The notes under the pieces: model-generated | Databases searched by the model: none | Seen by the model: the letters and a program-made list of their open reading frames with translations, nothing else | Told to the model about the DNA's origin: nothing | In this document: positions 35,408 to 44,449 of the stretch, piece by piece | How positions within the stretch are numbered: position 1 is the stretch's first letter | How the letters are laid out: each line of letters starts with the position of its first letter | Program-made: the position numbers and the translations under genes | Assembly: GCF_014635665.1 (NCBI RefSeq) | Contig: NZ_BMDG01000010.1 | Span: 62,001-126,000 of the forward strand | Direction of reading: 5' to 3' | Source of the DNA: Isoptericola cucumis | GTDB lineage: Bacteria > Actinomycetota > Actinomycetes > Actinomycetales > Cellulomonadaceae | Length of the DNA: 64,000 nucleotides

Positions 35408-35881
35408 CTACAGGTCGCGCCCGAGGACGACGCACTCCGCGTCCGTGTACCCGAGCGCCGCGTAGAAGCCCAGCACGCTCTCGTTGCCGTGGCGCACCAT
35501 CAGGCGCACCTTGCGCACGCCCGCGCGACGCAACCAGTCCTCGGCCGCCGCCGTCGTGGCCCGGCCCAGCCCGCTGCCCTGCGCCCCAGGGTCGACGGCG
35601 AGGTAGTAGAGCCACCCGCGGTGACCGTCGTAGCCGACCACGGCGGAGGACATCACCACCCCGCCACGCACGCCGACGAGCACGGTCGACGTCGGCGTCG
35701 CCCGCGCGTCCGCGACGTCCCGGTGGGGGTCGTTCCACGGCCGCGTCAGCCCGCACGCGCGCCACAGCGCCACGACCTGCTCGACGTCGGCGTCCTCGAT
35801 CTCCCGGAAGGCGACGTCGGGTGCCGGGCCGGGCTCGGTGGCCGAGCCGGCCGAGACCGTCGAGGACCCCGCCCTGCTCAC
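35408..35881 (-). CDS. GNAT-family acetyltransferase (YpeA-like)
   Basis: 157 residues. FREIEDADVEQVVALWRACGLTRPWNDP is typical of YpeA-type acetyltransferases, and the acetyl-CoA site is AVDPGAQGSGLGRATTAAAE. GTG start overlaps the guaB3 stop (GTGA), so it is co-translated with guaB3. Acceptor unknown. Confidence 0.85.
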   Translation of the reverse strand: MSRAGSSTVSAGSATEPGPAPDVAFREIEDADVEQVVALWRACGLTRPWNDPHRDVADARATPTSTVLVGVRGGVVMSSAVVGYDGHRGWLYYLAVDPGAQGSGLGRATTAAAEDWLRRAGVRKVRLMVRHGNESVLGFYAALGYTDAECVVLGRDL

Positions 35882-37002
35882 CGCGGCTGGTACGGGGAGA
35901 CGACGACCTCGACCCGCTGGAACTCCTTGAGGTCCGAGTAGCCGGTCGTGGCCATCGCCCGGCGCAGCGCGCCGACGAGGTTGAGCGTGCCGTCGGCCGC
36001 GCTGCTCGGGCCGAAGAGGATCTCCTCGAGGGTGCCCGCGGTGCCGACCGACACGCGCTCGCCCCGCGGCAGCTCCGAGTGGTGCGCCTCGGCGCCCCAG
36101 TGCCAGCCCCGGCCCGGAGCCTCGGAGGCGCGGGCGAGCGCGGCGCCGAGCATCACGGCGTCGGCGCCGCACGCGACGGCGCGCACGACGTCGCCCGACC
36201 GGCCGACTCCGCCGTCGGCGATGACGTGCACGTACCGGCCCCCGGACTCGTCGAGGTAGTCCCGCCGTGCGGCCGCGACGTCCGAGACGGCCGTCGCCAT
36301 CGGCGCGTGGATGCCGAGGCCGACGCGCGTGGTGTGCGCGGCGCCGCCCCCGAAGCCGACGAGGACGCCCGCGGCGCCGGTGCGCATGAGGTGCAGCGCC
36401 GCGGTGTAGGTGGACGCCCCGCCCACGACGACGGGCACGTCGAGCTCGTAGATGAACCTCTTGAGGTTCAGCGGCTCGGCGTTGCCGGAGACGTGCTCGG
36501 CGGAGACGGTCGTGCCACGGATGACGAACAGGTCGACGCCCGCGTCGACCACCGTCTGGTAGTGCTCCTGCGTGCGCTGCGGCGACAGCGCGCCGGCGAC
36601 CGTCACGCCGGCGGCCCGGATCTCCTTGAGCCGCTGCGTGATGAGCTCGGCCTTGATCGGCTCGGCGTAGATCTCCTGCATGCGCCGGGTGGCCTCGCCC
36701 GCCGGCAGCTCGCGGATCTCCGCGAGCAGCGGCTCCGGCGACTCGTACCGCGTCCAGAGGCCCTCGAGGTCGAGGACGCCGAGCCCGCCGTGGTTGCCCA
36801 GCGCGACGGCGGTGTCCGGGCTCATCACGGAGTCCATCGGGGCCGCCAGGATCGGCAGCTCGAAGTGGTAGGCGTCGATCTGCCACTCGACCGAGACGTC
36901 CTTCGGGTCGCGCGTGCGCCGCGAGGGCACCACCGCGATGTCGTCGAAGGAGTACGCGCGGCGGCCGCGCTTTCCACGCCCGATCTCGATCTCGTTGCTC
37001 AC
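35878..37002 (-). CDS. guaB3: GuaB3-type IMP dehydrogenase family protein
   Basis: 374 residues, a TIM barrel of the IMPDH/GMP reductase superfamily without CBS domains (VVPSRRTRDP, ILAAPMDSVMSP, VHVIADGGVGRSGDVVRAVACGADAVMLG). The position of the catalytic Cys (GSICTTR in GuaB) is GAAHTTR here, with His223. Actinobacterial GuaB3 proteins have no firmly established activity. The GTG start has TAGGCT 6 bases upstream. Co-translated with a GNAT acetyltransferase. Confidence 0.88.
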   Translation of the reverse strand: MSNEIEIGRGKRGRRAYSFDDIAVVPSRRTRDPKDVSVEWQIDAYHFELPILAAPMDSVMSPDTAVALGNHGGLGVLDLEGLWTRYESPEPLLAEIRELPAGEATRRMQEIYAEPIKAELITQRLKEIRAAGVTVAGALSPQRTQEHYQTVVDAGVDLFVIRGTTVSAEHVSGNAEPLNLKRFIYELDVPVVVGGASTYTAALHLMRTGAAGVLVGFGGGAAHTTRVGLGIHAPMATAVSDVAAARRDYLDESGGRYVHVIADGGVGRSGDVVRAVACGADAVMLGAALARASEAPGRGWHWGAEAHHSELPRGERVSVGTAGTLEEILFGPSSAADGTLNLVGALRRAMATTGYSDLKEFQRVEVVVSPYQPR

Positions 37003-37008
37003 CGGGCC

Positions 37009-37014
37009 AGCCTA
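37009..37014 (-). promoter_or_regulatory. -10 hexamer TAGGCT of guaB3 (leaderless GTG)
   Basis: TAGGCT on the minus strand lies 6 bases before the GTG at 37002. Confidence 0.5.
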
Positions 37015-37151
37015 CCGGCGCCCCGCCGGTGGGACCGAGGCGGGCCACGGCGGGGCGGTCGTGACGACCTGTCGGTGGCGGGTGGCACAGTCCGTGCCAG
37101 GCACGGCGGGGCAGCCCGCGAGGACGGCGGAGCGGGAACGGAGGGGCGGCG

Positions 37152-37922
37152 ATGGGCCGGCTCGGGCACGACGACACGGGGTGGGCGCGCGGCCCCCTGC
37201 TCGGTTTCGACACCGAGACCACCGGGATCGACGTCGCGCACGACCGCATCGTGTCGGCCGCCGTCGTGCGGCGCGTGCCGGGCGAGCACACCGACGTGCG
37301 CACCTGGTTGATCGACCCGGGGGTCGCCATCCCCGCCGAGGCCACCGCCATCCACGGCATCACGACCGCCCACGCCCGGGCGCACGGACGCGCCCCGGAG
37401 GCCGCGCTCGAGGAGATCGCCGCGACGCTCGCCGACCAGCTGCGCGCCGACGCCCCCGTCGTCGCGTACAACGCCGCGTACGACCTCTCGCTCCTCGACG
37501 TGGAGCTGGGACGGCACGGCCTCGCGACGCTGCCCGAGCGCCTCGGGCGACCGGCGGCGCCGGTCGTCGACCCGCTCGTCCTCGACCGCTGGCTGGACGG
37601 CGCCCGGGAGGGCAAGCGCCGCCTCGGCGACCTGTGCGCGCTCTACGACGTGCACGGGGCGGGCGAACTGCACACCGCGGACGTCGACGTGCTGGCCACG
37701 CTGGACGTGCTCGACGCGCAGCTCGTGCGTCATCCGCACCTGCGGAGCGTGGCGCTCGACGCGCTGCACGCCGCCCAGGCGGGCGCCCACCGCGCGTGGG
37801 CGGAGCGCGTCAACGCCGAGCGGGCCGCCAGCCCCGAGGGCCGCCCACCCACGTCGACCGCCTGGCCCGCCGAGCCCCGGCCCGCCGAGCCCCGGGCCGT
37901 GCACCGAGCCCGGTCGGCCTAG
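37152..37922 (+). CDS. DnaQ-family 3'-5' exonuclease (DEDDh)
   Basis: 256 residues. Exo I: LLGFDTETTGID; Exo II: VVAYNAAYDLSLLD; Exo III: the H-x4-D pattern HTADVD. All four acidic residues and the catalytic His are visible, so an active DEDDh nuclease is likely. GGAGGGGCGG precedes the ATG. The C-terminal 50 residues are Ala/Pro-rich. It could be a repair or RNA-processing exonuclease; it is not fused to a polymerase. Confidence 0.9.
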   Translation: MGRLGHDDTGWARGPLLGFDTETTGIDVAHDRIVSAAVVRRVPGEHTDVRTWLIDPGVAIPAEATAIHGITTAHARAHGRAPEAALEEIAATLADQLRADAPVVAYNAAYDLSLLDVELGRHGLATLPERLGRPAAPVVDPLVLDRWLDGAREGKRRLGDLCALYDVHGAGELHTADVDVLATLDVLDAQLVRHPHLRSVALDALHAAQAGAHRAWAERVNAERAASPEGRPPTSTAWPAEPRPAEPRAVHRARSA

Positions 37923-37943
37923 ACCCCGGCCTCACGGCGGCCG

Positions 37944-38582
37944 TCACCGCCCGTAGACCGCGTCGACCTCCACCTCGACGAGCCAGCCGTCCACCGGCAG
38001 GTTCTCGATCTCCAGCGCGAACCGGGAGGGGCGCCCGGCGTTGACGATCATGGGCTCGGTGGTCGCCGACCCGAGCTGGACCTCCAGGGGCTCCCCCGTG
38101 GACCGGTCGGTGTTCGCGAAGAACTGCCGGTACGCGCGGTTCCAGCCGGCGAAGTCCATCGCCGGCTCGCCGTCGGGGTTCTGCAGGAACACCCGCATCG
38201 ACACGACGTCCTCGTACGACAGCCCGGCCGCCTCGAGGTTGGCGCCGATGCGTCGCAGGGCGTTGATCCCCTGCGCCTCGGTGAGCGTCACGCCGTCGGG
38301 CAGCTCGCCGTCGGGGAAGACGTCCGTGGGGATGTACCGCTCCTCGGCGGAGGCTCCCGGCGCGGTGTGCATCGCGGCGGGCCCGAGGCCGGACGACTTG
38401 TACAGCGCGACGTTCTTGCCGATGGCGACGCCGTCGGCGATCGACGCCGTGTCGCCCGTGACGAAGGACCGGACCTCGGTGGGCCGCGGCTCGAAGAGCC
38501 GGCTGCCGGCGTAGGCGGTGCCGGGGACGGCGACGGCCGCGGTGACGACGACGGCGAGAGCGACCTTGGTGGTGTTCTTCAT
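37944..38582 (-). CDS. Exported RidA/YjgF-family protein
   Basis: 212 residues starting at the ATG with TACGTT 6 bases upstream. A Sec signal peptide (KVALAVVVTAAVAVPGTAYA, cleavage near residue 25) is followed by a Rid domain with NALRRIGANLEAAGLSYEDVVSMRVFLQNP and IENLPVDGWLVEVEVDAVYG. RidA proteins hydrolyse reactive imines/enamines; most are cytoplasmic. The gene is divergent from a Tat-exported flavin amine oxidase, whose product would be an imine, so this protein may clear that imine outside the membrane (inference). Confidence 0.82.
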   Translation of the reverse strand: MKNTTKVALAVVVTAAVAVPGTAYAGSRLFEPRPTEVRSFVTGDTASIADGVAIGKNVALYKSSGLGPAAMHTAPGASAEERYIPTDVFPDGELPDGVTLTEAQGINALRRIGANLEAAGLSYEDVVSMRVFLQNPDGEPAMDFAGWNRAYRQFFANTDRSTGEPLEVQLGSATTEPMIVNAGRPSRFALEIENLPVDGWLVEVEVDAVYGR

Positions 38583-38588
38583 GCGGGG

Positions 38589-38594
38589 AACGTA
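38589..38594 (-). promoter_or_regulatory. -10 hexamer TACGTT of the exported RidA gene
   Basis: TACGTT on the minus strand lies 6 bases before the ATG at 38582 and supports that start over upstream ATG codons. Confidence 0.45.
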
Positions 38595-38732
38595 GGCCCG
38601 CGACGTTTCGCCCGGATGACGACCGCGCGTCGGACACAAGTTCCTGACCTGCGACGACATCACGAAACCGGATCGTTACCGCGGGCGACGGACCCGTCAC
38701 GTCCCCGACACGCCCCCGTGACGACCGGCTCC

Positions 38733-38738
38733 TAGCGT
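38733..38738 (+). promoter_or_regulatory. Possible -10 hexamer TAGCGT of the amine oxidase gene
   Basis: TAGCGT lies 81 bases before the ATG at 38820. No clear -35 box is visible. The rest of this 237-base divergent region holds nothing else that I can identify. Confidence 0.3.
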
Positions 38739-38819
38739 CACCAGCGAGCTGACGGCGACCCCCGGCACACGGCCGGCCCTGGTCGGCCGCCAGAGATGTC
38801 GACAGAGAGGTTGTGCCGC

Positions 38820-40448
38820 ATGGTCACAGACGAGCTGGTCACGGACGCGTCCACGTCCGGCGTCTCCCGCCGCGGGTTGCTCCAGGCCGTCGGCGTGGGC
38901 TCCGGTGCGGGGGTCATGTTCGCCACGATGGGCGCGCTGGGGCTCGCCCCGACCGCTGCTGCACAGCCCCGGGCCGACGCCTGGACCCCACCGCGCGGCA
39001 GCGACTTCACCCTGACCGGCCGTTCTGCCAAGAAGGTCGTGGTCGTCGGCGCCGGCCCAGCCGGCCTCGCCACGGCCTACGAGCTGCAGAAGGCGGGGTA
39101 CCGGGTGACGGTGCTCGAGGCCCGGCACCGTCCCGGCGGTCGCACGCTCACGATCCGGGGCGGGGACTCCGAGACCGACGTCGACGGCGTCACCCAGACC
39201 GCGCGCTTCGCCGACGGCATCTACATGAACGCCGGTGCCGGGCGTATCGCGCAGTGGATGGTGACCATGGACTACCTCCGCGAGCTGGGCGTGCCGTACG
39301 AGGTCTTCACCAACGCGAACGCCGACGCCTACCTGTACAACGAGAGGTCGGGTGCCACGCCCGGCCGCCCGGTGCGCTACCGCACCGCGAAGGCCGACGT
39401 CTTCGGCTACACGTCGGAGCTGCTGCACCACGCGACGGACCAGGGCGCCCTGGACGCGAGGCTCACCGCGGACGACAAGGAGAACCTGCGGGAGTTCCTG
39501 CGCGGCTGGGGCTCTCTCAAGGCGGACGGCACCTACGCCGGCGGCGCCAACCGCGGTTACGAGGTCTACCCGTCGGCGTGGAACGCCCACGGCACGCCGC
39601 TGCCCGGCCCGGGCTCCGTGTCGGAGGTGCTGGCGTCACGGGTGGGCCAGTACTTCCCGTTCGAGATCAACTGGGAGCAGTCGATGCTCATGTTCCAGCC
39701 GAAGGGCGGCATGGACACGACGTACGAGTACTTCGTGCGCGCCATCGGCCGGCAGCACGTGCACTTCAGCTCGCCGGTGACGGGCGTGGAGAACACCGGC
39801 GGCGGTGTCCGCGTCACGTACACGCCCCCGCACGGCCGGGCACGGCAGGTCGAGGCGGACTTCGCTGTCGTCACCGCGCCGGCCGGGCTCATGCGGCGGT
39901 GGGACACCAACTGGGGCCCCGAGACCGACGCCGCGCTGGGCGAGTTCGCCGTCGGCTCCCCCGCGGGCAAGATCGGCCTGCAGTACCGGTCGCGTTTCTG
40001 GGAGGACGACCACCGCATCTACGGCGGCATCACCGAGACCGACATGGACCTTGCGCACGTCTGGTACCCCTCCTCCGGGTACGGCGAGCGCAAGGGGCTC
40101 GTCGTCGGCTACTACAACACCGGGGCGAACGCCCGCGCGTACGCGGACCTCACCCCACGGGAGCGCGAGCGGCGCGCCGTCGCGCAGGGCGTGAAGATCC
40201 ACGGCGAGAAGTACCGCACCGAGCTGGAGAGCTCGTTCTCGATCGCGTGGCACAAGGTCCCGTACGTCGAGGGGGCGTGGGCGTACCCCGACACGACGTC
40301 GTCGGGCTTCAAGCACCTGCAGCAGGGCTCCGGCAACGTCTACTTCGCGGGCGACTGGATGTCGGAGGTCTCCGCCTGGCAGCACGGGGCGTTCTGGTCG
40401 GCCCGGTACGCGGTCCAGGCCCTGCATGCTCGGGTCATGGCGGGCTGA
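38820..40448 (+). CDS. Tat-exported flavin monoamine / L-amino-acid oxidase
   Basis: 542 residues. The N-terminus has a twin-arginine signal ([16 protein letters not shown], with hydrophobic core and APTAAAQ cleavage region). The FAD-binding motif [18 protein letters not shown] is followed by [12 protein letters not shown], the flavin amine oxidase signature. The C-terminal FAD contact is [18 protein letters not shown]. The likely reaction is oxidation of an amino acid or amine to an imine plus H2O2, in a folded, cofactor-loaded exported enzyme. AGAGAGG precedes the ATG at 38820; an ATG at 38796 is possible. Divergent from the exported RidA. Confidence 0.9.
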   Translation: MVTDELVTDASTSGVSRRGLLQAVGVGSGAGVMFATMGALGLAPTAAAQPRADAWTPPRGSDFTLTGRSAKKVVVVGAGPAGLATAYELQKAGYRVTVLEARHRPGGRTLTIRGGDSETDVDGVTQTARFADGIYMNAGAGRIAQWMVTMDYLRELGVPYEVFTNANADAYLYNERSGATPGRPVRYRTAKADVFGYTSELLHHATDQGALDARLTADDKENLREFLRGWGSLKADGTYAGGANRGYEVYPSAWNAHGTPLPGPGSVSEVLASRVGQYFPFEINWEQSMLMFQPKGGMDTTYEYFVRAIGRQHVHFSSPVTGVENTGGGVRVTYTPPHGRARQVEADFAVVTAPAGLMRRWDTNWGPETDAALGEFAVGSPAGKIGLQYRSRFWEDDHRIYGGITETDMDLAHVWYPSSGYGERKGLVVGYYNTGANARAYADLTPRERERRAVAQGVKIHGEKYRTELESSFSIAWHKVPYVEGAWAYPDTTSSGFKHLQQGSGNVYFAGDWMSEVSAWQHGAFWSARYAVQALHARVMAG

Positions 40449-40474
40449 CGCCCGCCCCACGCGCGACGACGATG

Positions 40475-40525
40475 CGACGAGGGCCCGGAGGTCACCCGCG
40501 CGGGGTGGCCTCCGGGCCCTCGTCG
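40475..40525. terminator. Bidirectional terminator between the oxidase gene and guaB
   Basis: A perfect 17-bp stem beginning CGACGAGGGCCCGGAGG, with a 17-base loop that can itself pair. It lies between convergent genes, 27 bases past the plus-strand stop and 17 bases past the guaB stop. Confidence 0.85.
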
Positions 40526-40541
40526 TCGTCCGGCGCCGGGC

Positions 40542-42071
<1,530 letters not shown>

Positions 42072-42131
42072 CGTTCCCGGGCGCGCCGTTATTCCGGCCC
42101 GTCCGGGCGCGTGACGACGCTCACCCCCACC

Positions 42132-43256
42132 TCAGCCGACGACGGCGAGCACCTCGTGCAGCATGCCCGTGAAGGAGCGCACGCGCTGGACGGTGGCGGC
42201 GAGCGGCAGCTCGCCCGCGGCGTCGTCCCGGCTCAGCCCGACCACGATCGGGAGCTCGGGGAAGCCCTCGTGCACCGCGTGCACGACGTCGAGGTCCGGC
42301 CGGCGCTGCGACGTGGCGAGGACGAGCGCCGCCGGGCGCACCATCGTCACCAGCTCCAGCGACCGGTGCGTGCTGGCGGGGCCGGTGACGATCCGCACCG
42401 TGGCACCCTTCGCCGTCAGCGCCGCGGCGAGCGCGTGCGCCGACAGCGGCACCACCTCGTCCGGCGCGGCGAAGATCAGCACGATCTTGCGCATGCGGCT
42501 GGGGTGGTTGGCGGGCGGTGACCCGCCGGCGACCATCGCCTGCTCGAACGCCTCCGTGAAGTCCCGCAGCGCGTGCAGCACCGCGGTGGCCAGCACGACC
42601 TCGGGCACCGCGCCCGGCCCGGCCAGCACGGTGCGCTGCGCGACGCGCTGCCACGCCGGCTCGACCACCTGCGTCCACCACGCCGCCGGGTCCCCGTGGG
42701 CGGGGATGCGCAGCAGGTCGTCGCACGCCGCCTGGTCGTAGGCCAGGGTCGCGTCGACGACGGCGGAGACCCGCCCGGAAGCGCTCCCACCCGCGCCGAC
42801 GCCGTTGGGCTGCTGCGGCTGCTGCCGGCCCTCGCCGCCGCCCGGGATCGCCCGCAGGTGCGCACGCGCCGGGCGCGGGCCGCTGTCCGCGGGCCGGGCG
42901 TCCTCCGCGTCGTCCTGGTCGGGCTCGTCCTCGACGTCCTGCTGCGCCTCGGCGGACGCCTCCTCAGCCGCCTCGAGCTCCTCGACCCCCGCCTCCAGGG
43001 CCGCCTGCGCGGCGTCCACGGGCGCGACGCCCTCGAGGGTGAGCCGGCGCATCACGAGCAGCCGCGCCACGTCCTCCGGCGTGTAGCGACGGTGGGAGCC
43101 CGCGGTCCGGGCCGACGGACCGAGCCCGTAGCGACGGTCCCAGGTGCGGAGGGTCGCGGGGGCGACCCCCAGGCGCCGGGCGACCGCAGCGACGGCGAGG
43201 CCGGGGCTCGACGCGCGAGACCCGCCCCGCTCGGGGACGGGTCGGGAAGAGGTCAT
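42132..43256 (-). CDS. MerR-family regulator with degenerate B12-binding-like C-terminal domain
   Basis: 374 residues. The MerR helix-turn-helix lies at about 18-85 (AVARRLGVAPATLRTWDRRYGLGPSART, SHRRYTPEDVARL). An acidic, low-complexity linker covers about 90-160. Then come a helical region and a Rossmann-like domain (KIVLIFAAPDEVVPLSAHAL, TVRIVTGPAST) as in CarH/LitR-type regulators. At the cobalamin site the usual E-x-H pattern is replaced by DEVVPL (266-271), so B12 binding is doubtful. The ATG at 43256 is preceded by CGAGG. It diverges from whiB, sharing a 202-base regulatory region. Confidence 0.83.
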   Translation of the reverse strand: MTSSRPVPERGGSRASSPGLAVAAVARRLGVAPATLRTWDRRYGLGPSARTAGSHRRYTPEDVARLLVMRRLTLEGVAPVDAAQAALEAGVEELEAAEEASAEAQQDVEDEPDQDDAEDARPADSGPRPARAHLRAIPGGGEGRQQPQQPNGVGAGGSASGRVSAVVDATLAYDQAACDDLLRIPAHGDPAAWWTQVVEPAWQRVAQRTVLAGPGAVPEVVLATAVLHALRDFTEAFEQAMVAGGSPPANHPSRMRKIVLIFAAPDEVVPLSAHALAAALTAKGATVRIVTGPASTHRSLELVTMVRPAALVLATSQRRPDLDVVHAVHEGFPELPIVVGLSRDDAAGELPLAATVQRVRSFTGMLHEVLAVVG

Positions 43257-43384
43257 GACCTCGATTCTGCCGAGTGGGACACCCCGTCGCCACCGCGCGG
43301 ACGGGCGCGCCTCGAACCCGGCACGATGCATCGATCAAAGCCGTTCAGATGCCGCTCGAAATCATTCAGGGCTCTCGCGAAAGT

Positions 43385-43402
43385 TGAACACTAAACTGTT
43401 CA
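43385..43402. promoter_or_regulatory. Inverted repeat TGAACA-N6-TGTTCA upstream of whiB
   Basis: A perfect 6-bp inverted repeat with the 6-base spacer CTAAAC in an unusually A/T-rich stretch between the divergent merR and whiB genes. The GAACA/TGTTC half-site recurs around the whiB promoter at 43425-43431 and 43449-43455. A candidate operator; the binding protein is unknown. Confidence 0.45.
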
Positions 43403-43422
43403 TTTCCGCAGGACACCGGGTA

Positions 43423-43451
43423 TTGAACAACTTCTGCACAACTTGTAGGTT
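43423..43451 (+). promoter_or_regulatory. whiB promoter: TTGAAC, 17-bp spacer, TAGGTT
   Basis: The -35 TTGAAC (43423-43428) and -10 TAGGTT (43446-43451) are 17 bases apart. The ATG follows 7 bases after the -10, so the mRNA should be leaderless. A 7-bp inverted repeat GAACAAC/GTTGTTC overlaps both boxes. Confidence 0.7.
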
Positions 43452-43458
43452 GTTCGCC

Positions 43459-43749
43459 ATGACGGAGATCTCGAGGCTGCCTGGACCGGTCATGGAGCTG
43501 TGGGAGTGGCAGTACCAGGGCTCGTGCCGCGACGCGGACGACACCCTGTTCTTCCACCCCGAGGGTGAGCGGGGGTCCACCCGACGACGGCGGGCCGAGG
43601 CCGCCAAGGCGATCTGCCGCAGCTGCCCCGTCATGCTGCAGTGCCGGGAGCAGTCGCTGCGCGTGCGCGAGCCGTACGGCGTCTGGGGCGGGCTGAGCGA
43701 GGACGAGCGGTCGTCCATCCTCGCCGGCGCCGCACGCAAGACCGGCTGA
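43459..43749 (+). CDS. whiB: WhiB-family iron-sulfur transcription regulator
   Basis: 96 residues with the four cluster Cys residues C23, C53, C56 and C62 (GSCRD, AICRSCPVMLQCRE), the turn GVWGG at 74-78, and a basic C-terminus. The pattern resembles WhiB/WhmD-class (WhiB2) proteins, which act in cell division or sporulation control together with WhiA in other actinobacteria. Two GACAC sequences, the known WhiA core site, lie in the upstream region at 43278-43282 and 43412-43416; chance is possible for such short motifs. Confidence 0.93.
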   Translation: MTEISRLPGPVMELWEWQYQGSCRDADDTLFFHPEGERGSTRRRRAEAAKAICRSCPVMLQCREQSLRVREPYGVWGGLSEDERSSILAGAARKTG

Positions 43750-43855
43750 GCACGACCGGCCGAGCACGACCTGCCGGGCACCGCACCACGCACCGACGAC
43801 GTGCACCTGGGCACGCCGACCGACACCGTCACGCGCCGCGGGCCCACCCCGGACG

Positions 43856-43894
43856 CGCGAGAGCCCCGCACCGGACCGGTGCGGGGCTCTCGCG
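43856..43894. terminator. Bidirectional terminator between whiB and groES
   Basis: A perfect 19-bp inverted repeat beginning CGCGAGAGCCCCGCACCGG around a single central base. The actual loop is probably CGGACCG. It lies between convergent genes, ending 24 bases past the groES stop. Confidence 0.85.
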
Positions 43895-43918
43895 TCTGCA
43901 GCGTGTCGTGCGGCTGTG

Positions 43919-44215
43919 TCAGCCGACGACGACGGCGAGGATGTCGCGCGCCGAGAGGACCAGGTAGTCCTCGCCGGCGTACTTGACCTCGGTGCCGCCG
44001 TACTTGCTGTAGATGACCTTGTCGCCGACCTTGACGTCGACCGGGACACGGTTGCCCTTGTCGTCGAAGCGGCCGTCGCCCACTGCCAGGACCTCGCCCT
44101 CCTGGGGCTTCTCCTTGGCGGTGTCCGGGATGACCAGGCCGGAAGCGGTCGTGGTCTCGGCCTCGATGGCCTTGACGACGATCCGGTCCTCGAGCGGCTT
44201 GATGGGGACCGACAC
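43919..44215 (-). CDS. groES: Co-chaperonin GroES
   Basis: 98 residues, full length: [36 protein letters not shown], the mobile loop that docks on GroEL, then the conserved [33 protein letters not shown] precedes the ATG. It stands alone here, without groEL downstream, because the next gene (whiB) is convergent. CIRCE upstream implies HrcA control; neither hrcA nor groEL is in the window. Confidence 0.97.
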   Translation of the reverse strand: MSVPIKPLEDRIVVKAIEAETTTASGLVIPDTAKEKPQEGEVLAVGDGRFDDKGNRVPVDVKVGDKVIYSKYGGTEVKYAGEDYLVLSARDILAVVVG

Positions 44216-44315
44216 GTCGGACCTCCTTGTTTCGCGGTGCGTGATGGACTGATCTCGCGCCCGGCGGCTGGCCGTCGTCGCGGGTGCCGGTGACAGCCTG
44301 CGGTCGCTGACGACA

Positions 44316-44344
44316 AATCTAGGCAGCCGTTAGCACTCTGACAA
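44316..44344 (-). promoter_or_regulatory. groES promoter: TTGTCA, 17-bp spacer, TAGATT
   Basis: Read on the minus strand, TTGTCA (44344-44339) and TAGATT (44321-44316) are 17 bases apart. The -35 box and the spacer lie within the CIRCE element, so a bound repressor would block RNA polymerase. The leader is about 95 bases. Confidence 0.75.
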
Positions 44345-44356
44345 GTCGAGTGCCAG
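44330..44356. promoter_or_regulatory. CIRCE element (HrcA operator)
   Basis: TTAGCACTC-N9-GAGTGCCAG matches the CIRCE consensus TTAGCACTC-N9-GAGTGCTAA with two differences in the distal arm. It overlaps the groES promoter, the known arrangement for HrcA-repressed chaperonin genes. Confidence 0.92.
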
Positions 44357-44449
44357 AAGTTCACCGAGAGCGTCGCGCCCGGCACGCCCCGTCACCGGCG
44401 TCACCGGCCCGTCGACCGACAGCCCCGCGACACCTGCGACGATGGACGG

